Positions 7,780 through 17,687 are shown, counted from the first letter of the stretch. The stretch: DNA of 56,038 bases from Pseudomonadota bacterium (GCA_022574255.1 JACZSK010000009.1:1-56038), one strand, 5' to 3'. The notes: a model not told the origin generated them from the sequence alone. Numbers and translations: made by a program.

Positions 7780-8454
7780 ATGAAAAACAGTAAATTGATT
7801 ACATTGGGCGCAGCCGCCGTGATGGCGGCGACGGCCTTCTCCGCATTGGCGAAAGACGACAAGAATCAGGGCGGCCTGGGCGCGGTTCGCGATCTGCCGG
7901 CCTTTACGGAGGTTTCACTGCGCGGCTCCATGGACCTGGTTGTGACCTCGGGCACCTCGGGCGAGGATCAGCGCGTGGAAATAATCGCCAAACCCGAGAT
8001 GCTGGAATATATCCACACCCGGGTGACCAGGGGCGAGCTGCGCATCTGGATGGATCGCAAGTCAGGCTTTTTCAGTCGCCGCGGCAAAATCAAGGTGCAT
8101 ATTTCCATGGCTGACTTACAGGGCATCGAGATAAATGGCTCCGGTGACGCCCGGGCCAGCGGTATCGATACGGATAATTTTGCCATGGAGATCAACGGCT
8201 CCGGCGACGCTGTCCTGCAGGGGCGGTGCGAAACGGTTTCCTGCGAGATCAACGGCTCCGGCGATATCGATGCAGTGGCGCTGAAATGCGTGGATGGCAG
8301 CGTCGAGATCAACGGTTCCGGGGATGCGCGAATTGCCGTCACCGGTAAGCTGAGCGCGGAGATCAACGGCAGTGGCGATATTCTTGCCTTGGGTGCGCCG
8401 CTGATCGAGCGCTTTTCAAGTCACGGCTCGGGATCTATCCGCACCAGGGATTAG
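7780..8454 (+). CDS. Secreted DUF2807 (GIN/head) domain protein, copy 2
   Basis: This 224-residue exported protein has a signal peptide (about residues 1-24, ending SALAKDD) and a DUF2807 beta-helix domain. The repeats are very regular: INGSGDA, INGSGDA, INGSGDI, INGSGDA and INGSGDI, followed by a final SHGSGSI. The ATG is preceded by cgaggag at good spacing. It is paralogous to the gene upstream in layout and turn motif, but the copies are far apart in sequence, so the duplication is not recent or the two were acquired separately. The basic segment SRRGKIKVH near residue 100 is unique to this copy. Function is unknown; a surface or periplasmic role is inferred from the signal peptide. Confidence 0.88.
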   Translation: MKNSKLITLGAAAVMAATAFSALAKDDKNQGGLGAVRDLPAFTEVSLRGSMDLVVTSGTSGEDQRVEIIAKPEMLEYIHTRVTRGELRIWMDRKSGFFSRRGKIKVHISMADLQGIEINGSGDARASGIDTDNFAMEINGSGDAVLQGRCETVSCEINGSGDIDAVALKCVDGSVEINGSGDARIAVTGKLSAEINGSGDILALGAPLIERFSSHGSGSIRTRD

Positions 8455-8836
8455 GGTCTGGACCCTAAGCAAACTTCAGTCAGGCGGTGACGGTCGGTTG
8501 GCCCGCCGTCTTACTGATTCCTGTTCCGGGTTCTGATTTCAGGCGTGCCACAGAATTGCCCCAATTCCGGCCCAATCGCGCCGCAAAGCCGGGCGATAGT
8601 CTTGTTGTTGGCCTCGTCAAGCCCAGTCGCCGCTGCGTCGGGATACTTACCCCTACAGCCCCCCTCACTCCCCGTAGCAGCGGCTGGGTCGCCACCCTCC
8701 CCGAAAATAAAATGCCCAAAGTCTGGCCCCGGCATCGTCTTGTTGTGGATCGCTTCCGCCTGTTTTTTCCTGACATCGCCTTTCGCCCGGCAAGGGCCTT
8801 GTGGGACCAGGTGTTCTCCTTTATTCAGGGTCTGGA
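8453..8836. other. Gene-poor stretch bounded by a 10-bp direct repeat
   Basis: The stretch between the second GIN gene and the ABC operon starts at agggtctggaccct, a near-palindrome, and ends at a second agggtctgga just before the operon. Inside, the minus strand carries an open frame (8511..8735, continuing open upstream without a start) with plausible protein composition, containing segments such as LDEANNKTIARLCGAIG, but I recognise no family. It may be a decayed gene or an inserted fragment. The shared tctggaccct core links it to the MITE-like element at 1764-2031. Confidence 0.4.
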
Positions 8837-8851
8837 ATTCAGGGATATTTC

Positions 8852-9829
8852 ATGACAGTGATGCTGGAAGCACGCGGCCTGGTTAAGCATTTTGGCGCCA
8901 TACGGGCGGTCGACGGCATCTCGTTTAAAGTTGAGAAGGGCGAGGTTCTCGGTTTTCTTGGCCCCAACGGCGCGGGCAAGACAACAACCATGAAAATGCT
9001 CACCGGCTATCTCTCCCCGACTTCGGGCGAGGCCTTCATCTGCGGTCAGAATGTCCATGATGAACCGCTTGCCACAAAGCGCAGGCTGGGTTATTTGCCC
9101 GAGGGTGCCCCCGGATACAGCGACATGACCCCGCGGAGCTTTCTTGATTTCATCGCCGCGGCACGGGGTCTGAAAGCAGACCGGGAAGCGGCTATAGAAG
9201 CAGCCGGGGAAAGCGTACATCTGGCTTCGGTTTGGGACCAGCCCATTGAAACCCTGTCAAAGGGCTTTCGCCGCCGCGTCGGGCTGGCGCAGGCCCTGAT
9301 TCATGACCCCGACATTCTGATCCTGGATGAGCCCACCGACGGCCTGGACCCCAACCAGAAGCACGAAGTGCGCGCCCTGATCAGGAATATGGCGAGCGAA
9401 AAAGCGATCATTATCTCCACCCATATGTTGGAGGAGGTGGATGCCATCTGCTCGCGGGCGATCATTATCGATCGCGGCCGCATTGTTGCCGACGGGCACC
9501 CCGACGAGCTGAAAGCCCGCTCCCGCTACCGCAATGCCGTAACGCTTGTGCTGCCGGCTTCCGGCGCCGAGCAGGTTGAAAAGGCGCTGGCGGCGCTGGA
9601 TGAAGTCACTGATACCAGCCGCTCGAGCGATGGCGACAGATGCCAGGTCACGGCATTCGCCAAAGGGGGAAAACCCATCCTTGCGGCGGTAAACCACCTG
9701 GTTGCCCGGATGAGCTGGGCGGTAGAGGAAATCAGCGTTGACCAAGGGCGGCTGGACGATGTGTTCCGCTCTCTCACCCACTCCGACGCCGTCGATGCCG
9801 GAGACGCGGCCAGCGGGGAGACCCCATGA
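8852..9829 (+). CDS. ABC transporter ATP-binding protein, GldA-like
   Basis: This 325-residue ABC ATPase belongs to the ABC-2 (drug/gliding-motility) class. Visible motifs are Walker A GPNGAGKTTTMKML near residue 42, the variant signature LSKGFRRRVGLAQAL, Walker B ILILDEPTDGLDP and the switch histidine in IISTHMLEE. The C-terminal hundred residues form the extra domain usual for this class. The start MTVMLEARGLVKHF at 8852 was chosen because the upstream extension of the ORF is non-homologous. It overlaps the permease by 4 bp and heads a four-gene operon (ATPase, permease, Gld-like auxiliary protein, DUF4340 protein). The substrate is unknown; gliding itself is not implied. Confidence 0.92.
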   Translation: MTVMLEARGLVKHFGAIRAVDGISFKVEKGEVLGFLGPNGAGKTTTMKMLTGYLSPTSGEAFICGQNVHDEPLATKRRLGYLPEGAPGYSDMTPRSFLDFIAAARGLKADREAAIEAAGESVHLASVWDQPIETLSKGFRRRVGLAQALIHDPDILILDEPTDGLDPNQKHEVRALIRNMASEKAIIISTHMLEEVDAICSRAIIIDRGRIVADGHPDELKARSRYRNAVTLVLPASGAEQVEKALAALDEVTDTSRSSDGDRCQVTAFAKGGKPILAAVNHLVARMSWAVEEISVDQGRLDDVFRSLTHSDAVDAGDAASGETP

Positions 9830-10557
9830 CCGGCTTCAGCGCCATCTTCCGCCGTGAATTCGCTGCCTATTTCGCCACCCCGCTGGCGCTGGTTTTCATT
9901 GTCATATTTCTCGCCATGTCCGGCGTATTCACATTCTATATCGGCGGTTTCTTTGACCGTGGCCAGGCCGACCTGCGGCCCTTCTTCGTTTATCACCCGT
10001 GGCTGTACCTGTTTCTCATCCCCGCCATTGCCATGCGGCTGTGGGCGGAAGAGCGGAAGAGCGGCACCATCGAATTGCTTCTCACCCTGCCCTTGCCGGT
10101 CCTGGCCATTGTTTTGGGCAAATATATGGCGGCGCTGGCCTTCACCGGACTGGCCCTGGCGCTGACCTTTCCGATCTGGATCACGGTCAATTATCTCGGC
10201 GACCCCGATAACGGCGTCATACTGGCCGGCTATCTTGGCAGCCTGCTGATGGCCGGCGGCTTTCTGGCGATTGGCTCCGCGCTTTCCGCTGTGACACAAA
10301 ACCAGGTCATTGCTTTTGTACTGACCGTGACGGTCTGCTTCCTGTTCATGGTTTCGGGCCTGCCCATCGTCCTCGACTGGGTTCCCGAACTGCTGGGCCT
10401 GCGCAGCATTGTGGCGGGGCTTAGCATGCTCAGCCATTTCAACGCCATTGTCGAAGGGGTCATCGACCTGCGCGATCTTCTCTATTTTTTCAGCCTGATC
10501 GCCTTCTGGCTTTTTGCCAACAAGGTGATTATCGACTTGAAGCGGGAGGCGGGTTGA
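9826..10557 (+). CDS. ABC-2 type permease, GldF-like
   Basis: This 243-residue inner-membrane permease has six predicted hydrophobic segments: near residues 15-40, 55-70, 95-125, 130-160, 165-190 and 220-240. The motif AEERKSGTIELLLTLP after the second helix is typical of the ABC-2 permease class and of gliding-type and NosY-like permeases. It starts within the 4-bp ATGA overlap with the ATPase gene, and the next gene begins immediately after its stop, so translation is probably coupled throughout. It forms the channel for the ATPase upstream. Confidence 0.9.
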   Translation: MTGFSAIFRREFAAYFATPLALVFIVIFLAMSGVFTFYIGGFFDRGQADLRPFFVYHPWLYLFLIPAIAMRLWAEERKSGTIELLLTLPLPVLAIVLGKYMAALAFTGLALALTFPIWITVNYLGDPDNGVILAGYLGSLLMAGGFLAIGSALSAVTQNQVIAFVLTVTVCFLFMVSGLPIVLDWVPELLGLRSIVAGLSMLSHFNAIVEGVIDLRDLLYFFSLIAFWLFANKVIIDLKREAG

Positions 10558-10560
10558 GTG

Positions 10561-12525
10561 ATGGCTGAGGGCAAGGGCATCATGGACAGTGCCGCGGCGC
10601 GCAATTTTCTCGCCCTGGTCCTGGCGGCAATATTATTCCTGGCACTCAATGTGGCGGGCGACAGGATTCTTGCCGGCGCCCGGATTGACCTGACCGAGGA
10701 CCAGCTTTTCACCCTCAGCGATGGCACCGCTGATCTGCTCGCCGGTCTGGACGAGCCGGTCAGCCTGCGCTTCTTTTTCTCGGAGAGGGCGGCGCTGCCT
10801 TTTCCCTCGATCCTGCAATACGGCAATCGGGTTGGCGATATGCTGCGCGAGTTCGAAGCGCTGGCCGGCGGCAATATTGATCTGCAGATCATGGACCCGG
10901 AACCCTTCAGCGAAGACGAGGATACCGCCGTCGCCTCTGGCATGCAGGGGGTGCCGACAGCCACCGGCGATACTCTGTATCTGGGCCTGGTGGCCAGCGA
11001 CAGCACCGACCAGCAAACGGTTATCCCGTTCTTTTCGCAGGAACGCGAGGCCTTCCTGGAATATGATCTGGCCAAAATCATCCATTCCCTTTCACAGGCT
11101 TCAAAGCCGCGCATTGCGCTGCTTACCACCCTGCCCATGGAATATGGGCCGGGCGGGATCATGGCCTTTGTTCAGGGCAAGGCTAAGCCGTATGTGATTT
11201 ACCAGCAACTTCAGCAGTTTTTCGAAATTGAAAAAATGACCGCCAACTTTGTGGCGATCCCCGAAGACATATCTGTATTGCTGATCGTGCATCCGCCGGC
11301 GCTGGCCGACCGGCAGCTTTACCTGATTGATCAATATGTGCTGGCGGGTGGCCACGCGGTTATCTTTCTCGATGCCTTTGCGGAAGCGGCGGCGGCGTCC
11401 CTGGCGGCCGCCCCCAACACCGGTGCCGCGCTGGTGGCGGAAACGTCGGACCTGGGGCCGTTGCTCGGCGCCTGGGGGGTCGAAATGGTGCCATCCAGCA
11501 TTGTCGCCGACCTGGAGCTGGGCCAGAAGGTTGACATGGGCGGCGGCGGTCCGCGTGCGGTGCGCGATTACGTTGTCTGGCTGGGGCTGCGTCCTCCTTA
11601 TATGTCCCGCGAAGATATTGTGTCGGCTGCCGCGAACAGCCTGAATTTTGCCAGCGCCGGCGCGCTGCGCCAGATTGAAGGCGCGACAACGGGTTTCCAG
11701 CCCATCGTCTGGTCGTCCGGCGAGGCGGCGCTGATCCCTGCCGAGAGCGCCAGGAACAATCCCGACCCCGACGATCTGATTCGCGCGACAACGCCGGACG
11801 GGCAGAACTACACGCTTGTGGTCAGACTTTCCGGCCCCGCGGCCAGTGCTTTCCCGGATGCTGTTCCCGCGGTTCGGGAAGAGGAACAGGCGGTCGGGGA
11901 TTCAATAGAGGAAACGCCCGTGCCGGCGGCGCATCTGGCGCAGTCGGTCGGCGGAATCCGGGTGTTGCTGGGCTCGGACGCGGACTTTTTTGACGATCGT
12001 TTCTGGGTACAGGTGCAGGACTTTTTTGGCCGGCCCGTGGCCACGCCTTTTGCCGACAATGGCGCCTTTGTCCTCAATGCCGTTGACCATATGGCAGGGT
12101 CGGAAGCGCTGATCGGGCTGCGCAGCCGGGGCACGTCGCGGCGGCCCTTCCGGGTGGTCGAACAGATTCGCCGTCAGGCAGAGGCACGTTTTCTTGCCGA
12201 AGAGAAGCGGTTGCAGGAAAAACTCACTGCCACCGAGCAACGGCTGGTGGCGCTGGAATCGCCCGGCGACATGGGCGGGCAGGCGACCGGCGCTGGTGTC
12301 TATAATCCCGAGCAGGAAGCCGAAATCCAGGCCTTCCGGCAGGAACGCCTGCAGACGCGGCGGGACCTGCGCCAGGTCCAGCGCGATCTCAGGCGCGACA
12401 TCGACAGACTTGGCAATTTTCTGATCGCCATCAATATCCTGTTGCTGCCCCTGCTGCTGGTGCTGGGTGCGATAGCCGTCCATTTCTGGAAGCGTCGGCG
12501 CAGCGGAACTGGATTGGCGTCGTGA
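10561..12525 (+). CDS. Gldg-family ABC transporter auxiliary protein
   Basis: This large membrane-anchored extracytoplasmic protein (654 residues) belongs to the ABC-type transport system auxiliary family named after gliding proteins GldG. A transmembrane helix lies near residues 15-32, followed directly by the family hallmark RIDLTEDQLFTLSDGT. A long extracytoplasmic part with the usual SLRFFFSE segment comes next, then a coiled-coil-like stretch rich in E, Q and R (about 545-620), and a final helix near residues 625-645 ending in a basic tail. A GTG at 10558 directly precedes the ATG used here, and either could start translation. It overlaps the DUF4340 gene by 4 bp. The family accompanies ABC-2 permeases in many non-gliding bacteria. 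Confidence 0.9.
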   Translation: MAEGKGIMDSAAARNFLALVLAAILFLALNVAGDRILAGARIDLTEDQLFTLSDGTADLLAGLDEPVSLRFFFSERAALPFPSILQYGNRVGDMLREFEALAGGNIDLQIMDPEPFSEDEDTAVASGMQGVPTATGDTLYLGLVASDSTDQQTVIPFFSQEREAFLEYDLAKIIHSLSQASKPRIALLTTLPMEYGPGGIMAFVQGKAKPYVIYQQLQQFFEIEKMTANFVAIPEDISVLLIVHPPALADRQLYLIDQYVLAGGHAVIFLDAFAEAAAASLAAAPNTGAALVAETSDLGPLLGAWGVEMVPSSIVADLELGQKVDMGGGGPRAVRDYVVWLGLRPPYMSREDIVSAAANSLNFASAGALRQIEGATTGFQPIVWSSGEAALIPAESARNNPDPDDLIRATTPDGQNYTLVVRLSGPAASAFPDAVPAVREEEQAVGDSIEETPVPAAHLAQSVGGIRVLLGSDADFFDDRFWVQVQDFFGRPVATPFADNGAFVLNAVDHMAGSEALIGLRSRGTSRRPFRVVEQIRRQAEARFLAEEKRLQEKLTATEQRLVALESPGDMGGQATGAGVYNPEQEAEIQAFRQERLQTRRDLRQVQRDLRRDIDRLGNFLIAINILLLPLLLVLGAIAVHFWKRRRSGTGLAS

Positions 12526-13589
12526 AGAATCGCAACCTCGGCCTGCTTGCTGGCCTGGCCGCCGCTGCGGTCGCCCTGGCGGTGTGGGTGTCTTTTGCAC
12601 CTGGCGATAATGCCGGCCCCGGGCAGACCGGCGAGGCCCTGTTCCCCGGCCTTGCCGACAGCCTTCCGGCGGTTGAAAGCATCGCTCTTTCAGGCCCCCA
12701 GGGACAGGCGACACTTTCTCTCAGATTCGGCCAGTGGGTGGTGGAAGAACGCTTCGGTTATCGGGCTGACAGAGGCCAGATCAGGTCGCTGCTTTCCGGT
12801 CTGGTCCGGGCCAGACGCCTGGAACCAAAAACCGCCGAGGATGCGCGGCTTGAAAGTATTGGCCTTGGCGAGGACGCTGTGAGCCTTGTGTTGACCGGGA
12901 CGGAGGGGCGGGTTGTCGCCGCCCTCAGGATAGGCCGGGCCCGTGTTCCGGCTGCCGGCGAGAGCAGGAAAACTTTTGTCTGGGCCGAGGGTGACCAGCG
13001 GTCGTGGCTGGTTTCATCGCTTCCCGCGCTGACAACAAGCCCCATCCTCTGGCTGGACAAAGAGATTATTTCTCTTTCAAACGTCAGAATGTCCGGGGTC
13101 ACGATTACCCGCGCCGACGGCGATGTGCTTTCACTGTCCGGCCAGGCGAATAACGTTGCGGCGCTGGTGGTCGCGGGACAAAGCGCCGATGAAGCCCTTG
13201 CGGGCGGCCCCGCCAACCAGACCCTGACCGCGCTTTCGAGCCTGCAATTCGATGACGTTGCCCCGCCAAGCGAGATCGAAGGCGAAGCGGTTGCCAGCGC
13301 GCGCTACATAACCTTCGACGGGTTGGTCGTTGAGGTTCGGGTCCGGGCCGCGGCATCGGGCGGAAACTGGGCAACCTTCCGTGCGGAATACGACGCCGAG
13401 GCCGCCCTGAGAGAAGAGAATCCGTCTCAGATGCCCGATGCGCCCGCCGATGGCGCCGCAGAGGCCGCGGCATTGAATGCCGGTTGGGCAGGGTGGATTT
13501 TTCAGTTGTCCAGGACAGATGCCGAGGCGCTGACCCGGTCTCGATCGGATGTGGTGATCGTGGCCTTAAAAGAAGACGAATCTAATTAG
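12522..13589 (+). CDS. DUF4340 domain-containing protein
   Basis: This 355-residue protein has an N-terminal membrane anchor (about residues 5-24) and an extracytoplasmic DUF4340 region. Family-like segments are the early WVVEERFGYRADRGQIRSLL and the repeated beta-rich pattern with RIGRARVPAAG and FVWAEGDQRSWLV. It starts with GTG in a GTGA overlap with the upstream gene, which fixes the start. DUF4340 proteins are the standard last member of Gld-like ABC operons; the role is unknown, possibly scaffolding or substrate handling in the periplasm. The gene converges on the DUF1223 gene with a 4-bp overlap. Confidence 0.88.
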   Translation: MKNRNLGLLAGLAAAAVALAVWVSFAPGDNAGPGQTGEALFPGLADSLPAVESIALSGPQGQATLSLRFGQWVVEERFGYRADRGQIRSLLSGLVRARRLEPKTAEDARLESIGLGEDAVSLVLTGTEGRVVAALRIGRARVPAAGESRKTFVWAEGDQRSWLVSSLPALTTSPILWLDKEIISLSNVRMSGVTITRADGDVLSLSGQANNVAALVVAGQSADEALAGGPANQTLTALSSLQFDDVAPPSEIEGEAVASARYITFDGLVVEVRVRAAASGGNWATFRAEYDAEAALREENPSQMPDAPADGAAEAAALNAGWAGWIFQLSRTDAEALTRSRSDVVIVALKEDESN

Positions 13590-14338
13590 TCCAGATCGGA
13601 CAATGTGATCTTTGTGGCGCCCAGTATGGGGCCGGCAATGCCCTCCTGCACCAGCACGGCAATACAATTGGCGCCCACTTCGGCGACCTTTTTCATGTCT
13701 ATGGGTATGCGCATCCGGTTGCCGGTCCAGGGGCCAACAGATTGTGCGTCGCGCACAATATTGGCATAGCGGAGCAGGCGGCCACGATTATCGCCGTACT
13801 GAATATCGACGACCTGCTCGTCGTCATAGAGTATCAGCCATATGGACGTATCGGCGTCGGTCAATCCGGCGCTGACGTTGATGACCAGGTTTTCACGGTC
13901 GCCGTCCAGCGCTACGTCCAGCTTTAACTTGCCGTTGGCCTTCTGCTCCTCGATGAGGGCCCTGATCTCGTTTTCGCGCGATCCGACGGCCTGAACCCGG
14001 CCATTGATGATCATTTGCGGCGTATAGACGCCGTTCTTGCCCATGGCGTCATTATATCCCGCCTGCCGGGCGGTGTTGGCGGTGGTGGCAAAGGTGTCTT
14101 TCCAGCCCAGGTAATCCCAGTAATCCACCGGCCATGAAAGCGCAACCACACCCTCTTCTTTGGCCAGTTTCAACATCACTTTATCCGCTGGCGGACAGGC
14201 GACGCAGCCCTGGCTGGTGAACAGCTCGATAACGACAATATCTTCGCCGGCATTGGCCGGGTTGGCGGCCAGCGCAAAAATGCCCAGGCCGGCGGCCAGC
14301 ACGGAAAAGACGAGTGATCTGTAAAAAACCTGTTTCAT
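13586..14338 (-). CDS. Secreted DUF1223 (thioredoxin-like) protein
   Basis: This 250-residue exported protein has a clear signal peptide (MKQVFYRSL start, hydrophobic core, ANPANAGE cleavage region) and the DUF1223 domain. Characteristic parts are VIELFTSQGCVACPPADKVM, which has the CxxC pair of a thioredoxin-like fold, WPVDYWDYLGWKDTFA, and YTPQMIINGR. The longer ORF start is rejected because MKQ begins a textbook signal sequence. DUF1223 proteins are common in Alphaproteobacteria, and a periplasmic redox role is plausible but unproven. It stands between the ABC operon and aconitase and is probably transcribed alone. Confidence 0.9.
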   Translation of the reverse strand: MKQVFYRSLVFSVLAAGLGIFALAANPANAGEDIVVIELFTSQGCVACPPADKVMLKLAKEEGVVALSWPVDYWDYLGWKDTFATTANTARQAGYNDAMGKNGVYTPQMIINGRVQAVGSRENEIRALIEEQKANGKLKLDVALDGDRENLVINVSAGLTDADTSIWLILYDDEQVVDIQYGDNRGRLLRYANIVRDAQSVGPWTGNRMRIPIDMKKVAEVGANCIAVLVQEGIAGPILGATKITLSDLD

Positions 14339-14451
14339 AGAGGAGCTAACATACTCCCCGCAAGCTGTTACTGCCAATCACCATCGGTTGTCCTCTGTTC
14401 AAAAAGCGGTGATCGGGTCTGTAACTGCGCAACTCCATCGATGGTGAAAAG

Positions 14452-17139
14452 TCAGCTTTCCGCCGCCAGCCGCCGCAGGACGTAATGCAGAATACCACCG
14501 TTGCGGTAATATTCGATCTCGTCCTCGGTATCGATCCGGCAGAGCAGTTTCAGATCAACATAATGCCCTTCTTCATAGGTTACGCGGCAATCCACATCCT
14601 GACCCGGCGACAGGCCTTCCGCGACACCGGTGATCTCGATCATTTCGTTACCCGTCAACTCAAGTCTCTCGCGTCCGAAACTCTCCTTGAACTGCAACGG
14701 CAGCACGCCCATCCCCACCAGATTTGAGCGGTGAATACGCTCGTAAGACTCGGCGATGACCGCCTTCACGCCCAAAAGCAACGTGCCCTTTGCGGCCCAG
14801 TCCCGTGACGATCCGGTGCCATATTCCTTGCCTGCTATGACCACCAGGGGAACCCCTTCCTCCTGGTATTTCATGGCGGCATCAAAAATCGACATGACTT
14901 CGCCGTCGGGCATATGCGCGGTCCAGCCGCCCTCGGTGCCGGGGGCCATGAGGTTGCGCAGCCGGATATTGGCGAAGGTGCCACGCATCATCACCTGATG
15001 ATTGCCGCGCCGCGAGCCGTAGGAGTTGAAGGCGCGTTCCGGAACCTGGTGCGCGATCAGATATTGGCCGGCCGGGGTATCGGCCTTGATGGCGCCGGCC
15101 GGCGAGATATGGTCGGTGGTGATCGAATCACCCAGCAACGCCAGAATCCGCGCCCCCTTGATGTCGCCCGGGGCCTCCGGCTCCATCGCCATATTCTCAA
15201 AATAAGGCGGGTGCTGGACATAGGTGCTGGTGTCGTCCCAGCCGTAGGTCAGGCCCTTGCTCGATTCGATGGCCTGCCAGGCCGCATCGCCGCTGAAAAC
15301 GTCGGCGTAACGCTCCTCGAACATTGAAGAAGTGACCGCCGATTGCACGATCTCGGCGACCTCGCGGTTGGTCGGCCAGATGTCTTTCAGATAGACCGGC
15401 GTGCCATCCTTGTCGGTTCCCAACGGCTCGGTGGTGATGTCGATCTTCAGCGATCCGGCGATGGCGTAGGCGACCACCAGCGGCGGTGAGGCCAGGTAGT
15501 TGGCGCGGATATCCTGGCCGATGCGGCCTTCGAAATTGCGGTTACCCGACAATACCGAGCAGCTGACCAGGTCATGTTCGTTGATCGCCGCCGAAATGGG
15601 TTCGGCGAGGGGTCCGGAATTGCCGATGCATGTGGTGCAGCCATAGCCCACCAGGTTAAACCCCAGCCCGTCCAGGGCGTCCTGCAGTCCGGCCTTGACC
15701 AGGTAATCGGTGACAACCTTCGAGCCCGGCGCCAGCGAGGTCTTGACCCAGGGTTTGACGCTCAGCCCCCTGGCCAAAGCGTTGCGCGCCACCAGCCCGG
15801 CGGCCAGCATAACGTTGGGGTTTGAGGTGTTGGTGCAGCTGGTGATGGCGGCAATCACGATATCGCCGTGGGAAAGTTCATAGTCCTCGCCCTCGACCGG
15901 GGCTGCTATGTCCTTGTCGGCGACCCGGAAGCCTGTGGCCAATTCCTTGTCGAAAGCGCTGGCGGCGGCAGACAGGGCAATCCGGTCCTGCGGGCGCTTG
16001 GGGCCGGATATACTCGGCTCGACGGTTCCGATATCCAGTTCCAGAACGTCGGTGAATATGGGGTCCGGGGTGTCCGCATCCCGCCATAATCCCTGTGCCC
16101 GGGCATAGGCTTCCGCCAGCGCCACGATATCGGCGTCGCGGCCGGTGAATTTGAGATATTCGATGGTCGCGGCATCGACCGGGAAGAAGCCACAGGTGGC
16201 GCCATATTCGGGCGCCATATTGGCGATTGTCGCCTGGTCGGCCAGCGACAAATCATCGACACCCGGACCGAAGAACTCGACAAATTTACCAACAACGCCC
16301 CTGGCGCGCAGCATCTCCACCACCGTAAGCACCATGTCGGTGGCGGTGGTGCCTTCGCGCATCCGTCCGGTCATCTTGAAGCCGATAACCTCAGGGATCA
16401 GCATGGAAATCGGCTGGCCGAGCATGGCCGCCTCGGCCTCTATGCCGCCGACGCCCCAGCCCAGCACGCCAAGGCCGTTGACCATGGTGGTGTGGCTGTC
16501 TGTGCCGACCAGCGTGTCGGGATAGGCCAGCGGCTTCTGGCCGTTTTGCGTGGTCCAGACGACCTTGGCCAGATATTCCAGATTGACCTGATGACAGATG
16601 CCGGTGCCCGGCGGCACCACGCGGAAATTATCGAAAGCCTGTTGTCCCCAACTGAGAAACGCATAGCGCTCCTGGTTACGCTCCATTTCGAACACAACAT
16701 TCTTGCCGAACGCCGCGGCGGTGCCGAAATGATCGACCATCACCGAATGATCGATCACCAGGTCGACCGGGACCAGCGGGTTTATCTTGCGCGCATCGCC
16801 GCCAAGTTTGACCATGGCGTCGCGCATGGCCGCCAGGTCGACAACCGCCGGCACGCCGGTAAAGTCCTGCATCAGAACCCGCGCCGGGCGAAAGGCAATT
16901 TCGTTCGATGAGCGCCTTTCCTCTTGCCAGTCGACAATGGCCTGAGCGTCGGCGACGGTGACCGTGGTGCCATCCTCGTGGCGCAGCATGTTTTCCAGCA
17001 GAACCTTCAGGGACATCGGCAGGCGGGATATATCGCCCAATTTCTCGGCCGCCTTCTCAAGCGAAAAATAATCGTAACTGCGTTCTCCGACTTCCAGGGT
17101 CTCGCGGGTTTTCAGGCTGTCTTTTCCGGTAGATGCCAC
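14452..17139 (-). CDS. acnA: Aconitate hydratase A
   Basis: This is an 895-residue AcnA/IRP-type aconitase, which interconverts citrate and isocitrate in the cytoplasm. The [4Fe-4S] ligands are visible as the single cysteine in [10 protein letters not shown] and the pair in [12 protein letters not shown]. Substrate-binding segments such as [18 protein letters not shown], and the C-terminal swivel domain with [13 protein letters not shown] and [13 protein letters not shown], are intact. The length is normal. It is monocistronic, with a gap of about 250 bp to the divergent sortase module. It supplies the aconitase step for the TCA block at the other end of the window. Confidence 0.97.
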   Translation of the reverse strand: MASTGKDSLKTRETLEVGERSYDYFSLEKAAEKLGDISRLPMSLKVLLENMLRHEDGTTVTVADAQAIVDWQEERRSSNEIAFRPARVLMQDFTGVPAVVDLAAMRDAMVKLGGDARKINPLVPVDLVIDHSVMVDHFGTAAAFGKNVVFEMERNQERYAFLSWGQQAFDNFRVVPPGTGICHQVNLEYLAKVVWTTQNGQKPLAYPDTLVGTDSHTTMVNGLGVLGWGVGGIEAEAAMLGQPISMLIPEVIGFKMTGRMREGTTATDMVLTVVEMLRARGVVGKFVEFFGPGVDDLSLADQATIANMAPEYGATCGFFPVDAATIEYLKFTGRDADIVALAEAYARAQGLWRDADTPDPIFTDVLELDIGTVEPSISGPKRPQDRIALSAAASAFDKELATGFRVADKDIAAPVEGEDYELSHGDIVIAAITSCTNTSNPNVMLAAGLVARNALARGLSVKPWVKTSLAPGSKVVTDYLVKAGLQDALDGLGFNLVGYGCTTCIGNSGPLAEPISAAINEHDLVSCSVLSGNRNFEGRIGQDIRANYLASPPLVVAYAIAGSLKIDITTEPLGTDKDGTPVYLKDIWPTNREVAEIVQSAVTSSMFEERYADVFSGDAAWQAIESSKGLTYGWDDTSTYVQHPPYFENMAMEPEAPGDIKGARILALLGDSITTDHISPAGAIKADTPAGQYLIAHQVPERAFNSYGSRRGNHQVMMRGTFANIRLRNLMAPGTEGGWTAHMPDGEVMSIFDAAMKYQEEGVPLVVIAGKEYGTGSSRDWAAKGTLLLGVKAVIAESYERIHRSNLVGMGVLPLQFKESFGRERLELTGNEMIEITGVAEGLSPGQDVDCRVTYEEGHYVDLKLLCRIDTEDEIEYYRNGGILHYVLRRLAAES

Positions 17140-17390
17140 GGGGTTGCCTCCTCTAAATGACCGGCCTGTACCGGGTGATGGTACCGGGCGGTCCAGCTAT
17201 GGATTTAATGCCCATTTAGGTCGATCTCCACAAGTAAAAAGCCGCCGGGTCGGCGCTGCCCCGGGGCCGGGGCTCGAGAATCAGGCGGGATTGCCGCAAT
17301 TCGCCCCTAAATGGTCTGATTCACGGCAAACTTTCTCCGCAGTTGCCCGCCATTGTCATCCCGAGGGAGGCAGACAGGAGAGCCAGGATC

Positions 17391-17687
17391 ATGATGCCGT
17401 TCCGCAATCTCGAAGCCCGCAGCCGCCGTGTCATAGGGTATGCCACGCTGGTATATGTTTTCACCGTGGCCCTGCTGCTGGTCTTTGCCCATGCCGCCCT
17501 GGCGGCCGCTGATCCGGCAGCACCAGCGGTTTCGCAGTCAAACACCGTTACCGCCGCCGCCTTCGAGGGTGGCGGTCTTTTTTTGGCCACCGAAGACCCC
17601 GCCCGCCTGCGCCCGGCGCCGCTGCAATCCAGCGAAGTCGATATTTACGTCAGCGGGATTTACGTCAGCGGGCTCGGGGCGCGGTAA
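17391..17687 (+). pseudogene. Marine proteobacterial sortase target protein, gutted to 98 codons
   Basis: This reading frame has the N-terminus of the VIT/vWA sortase target family (TIGR03788 type). A signal/membrane segment (about residues 17-39, ending AHAALAAAD) is followed by GGGLFLATEDPARLRPAP and SSEVDIYVSG, the point at which the VIT domain normally begins. Instead of the usual body of several hundred residues it ends four residues later, after an exact 15-bp tandem repeat, in LGAR and a stop. The stop overlaps the sortase ATG (taATG), the coupling expected for an intact target-sortase pair. The VIT domain, vWA domain and C-terminal sorting signal are all missing. Either a precise internal deletion occurred or the assembler collapsed the region; a small functional remnant cannot be excluded. 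Confidence 0.7.
17643..17672 (+). repeat. 15-bp tandem repeat at the truncation point of the sortase target
   Basis: The unit atttacgtcagcggg occurs twice in direct succession and encodes IYVSG twice. It sits exactly where the target protein leaves its family consensus, so it probably marks the deletion or assembly joint. Confidence 0.85.
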
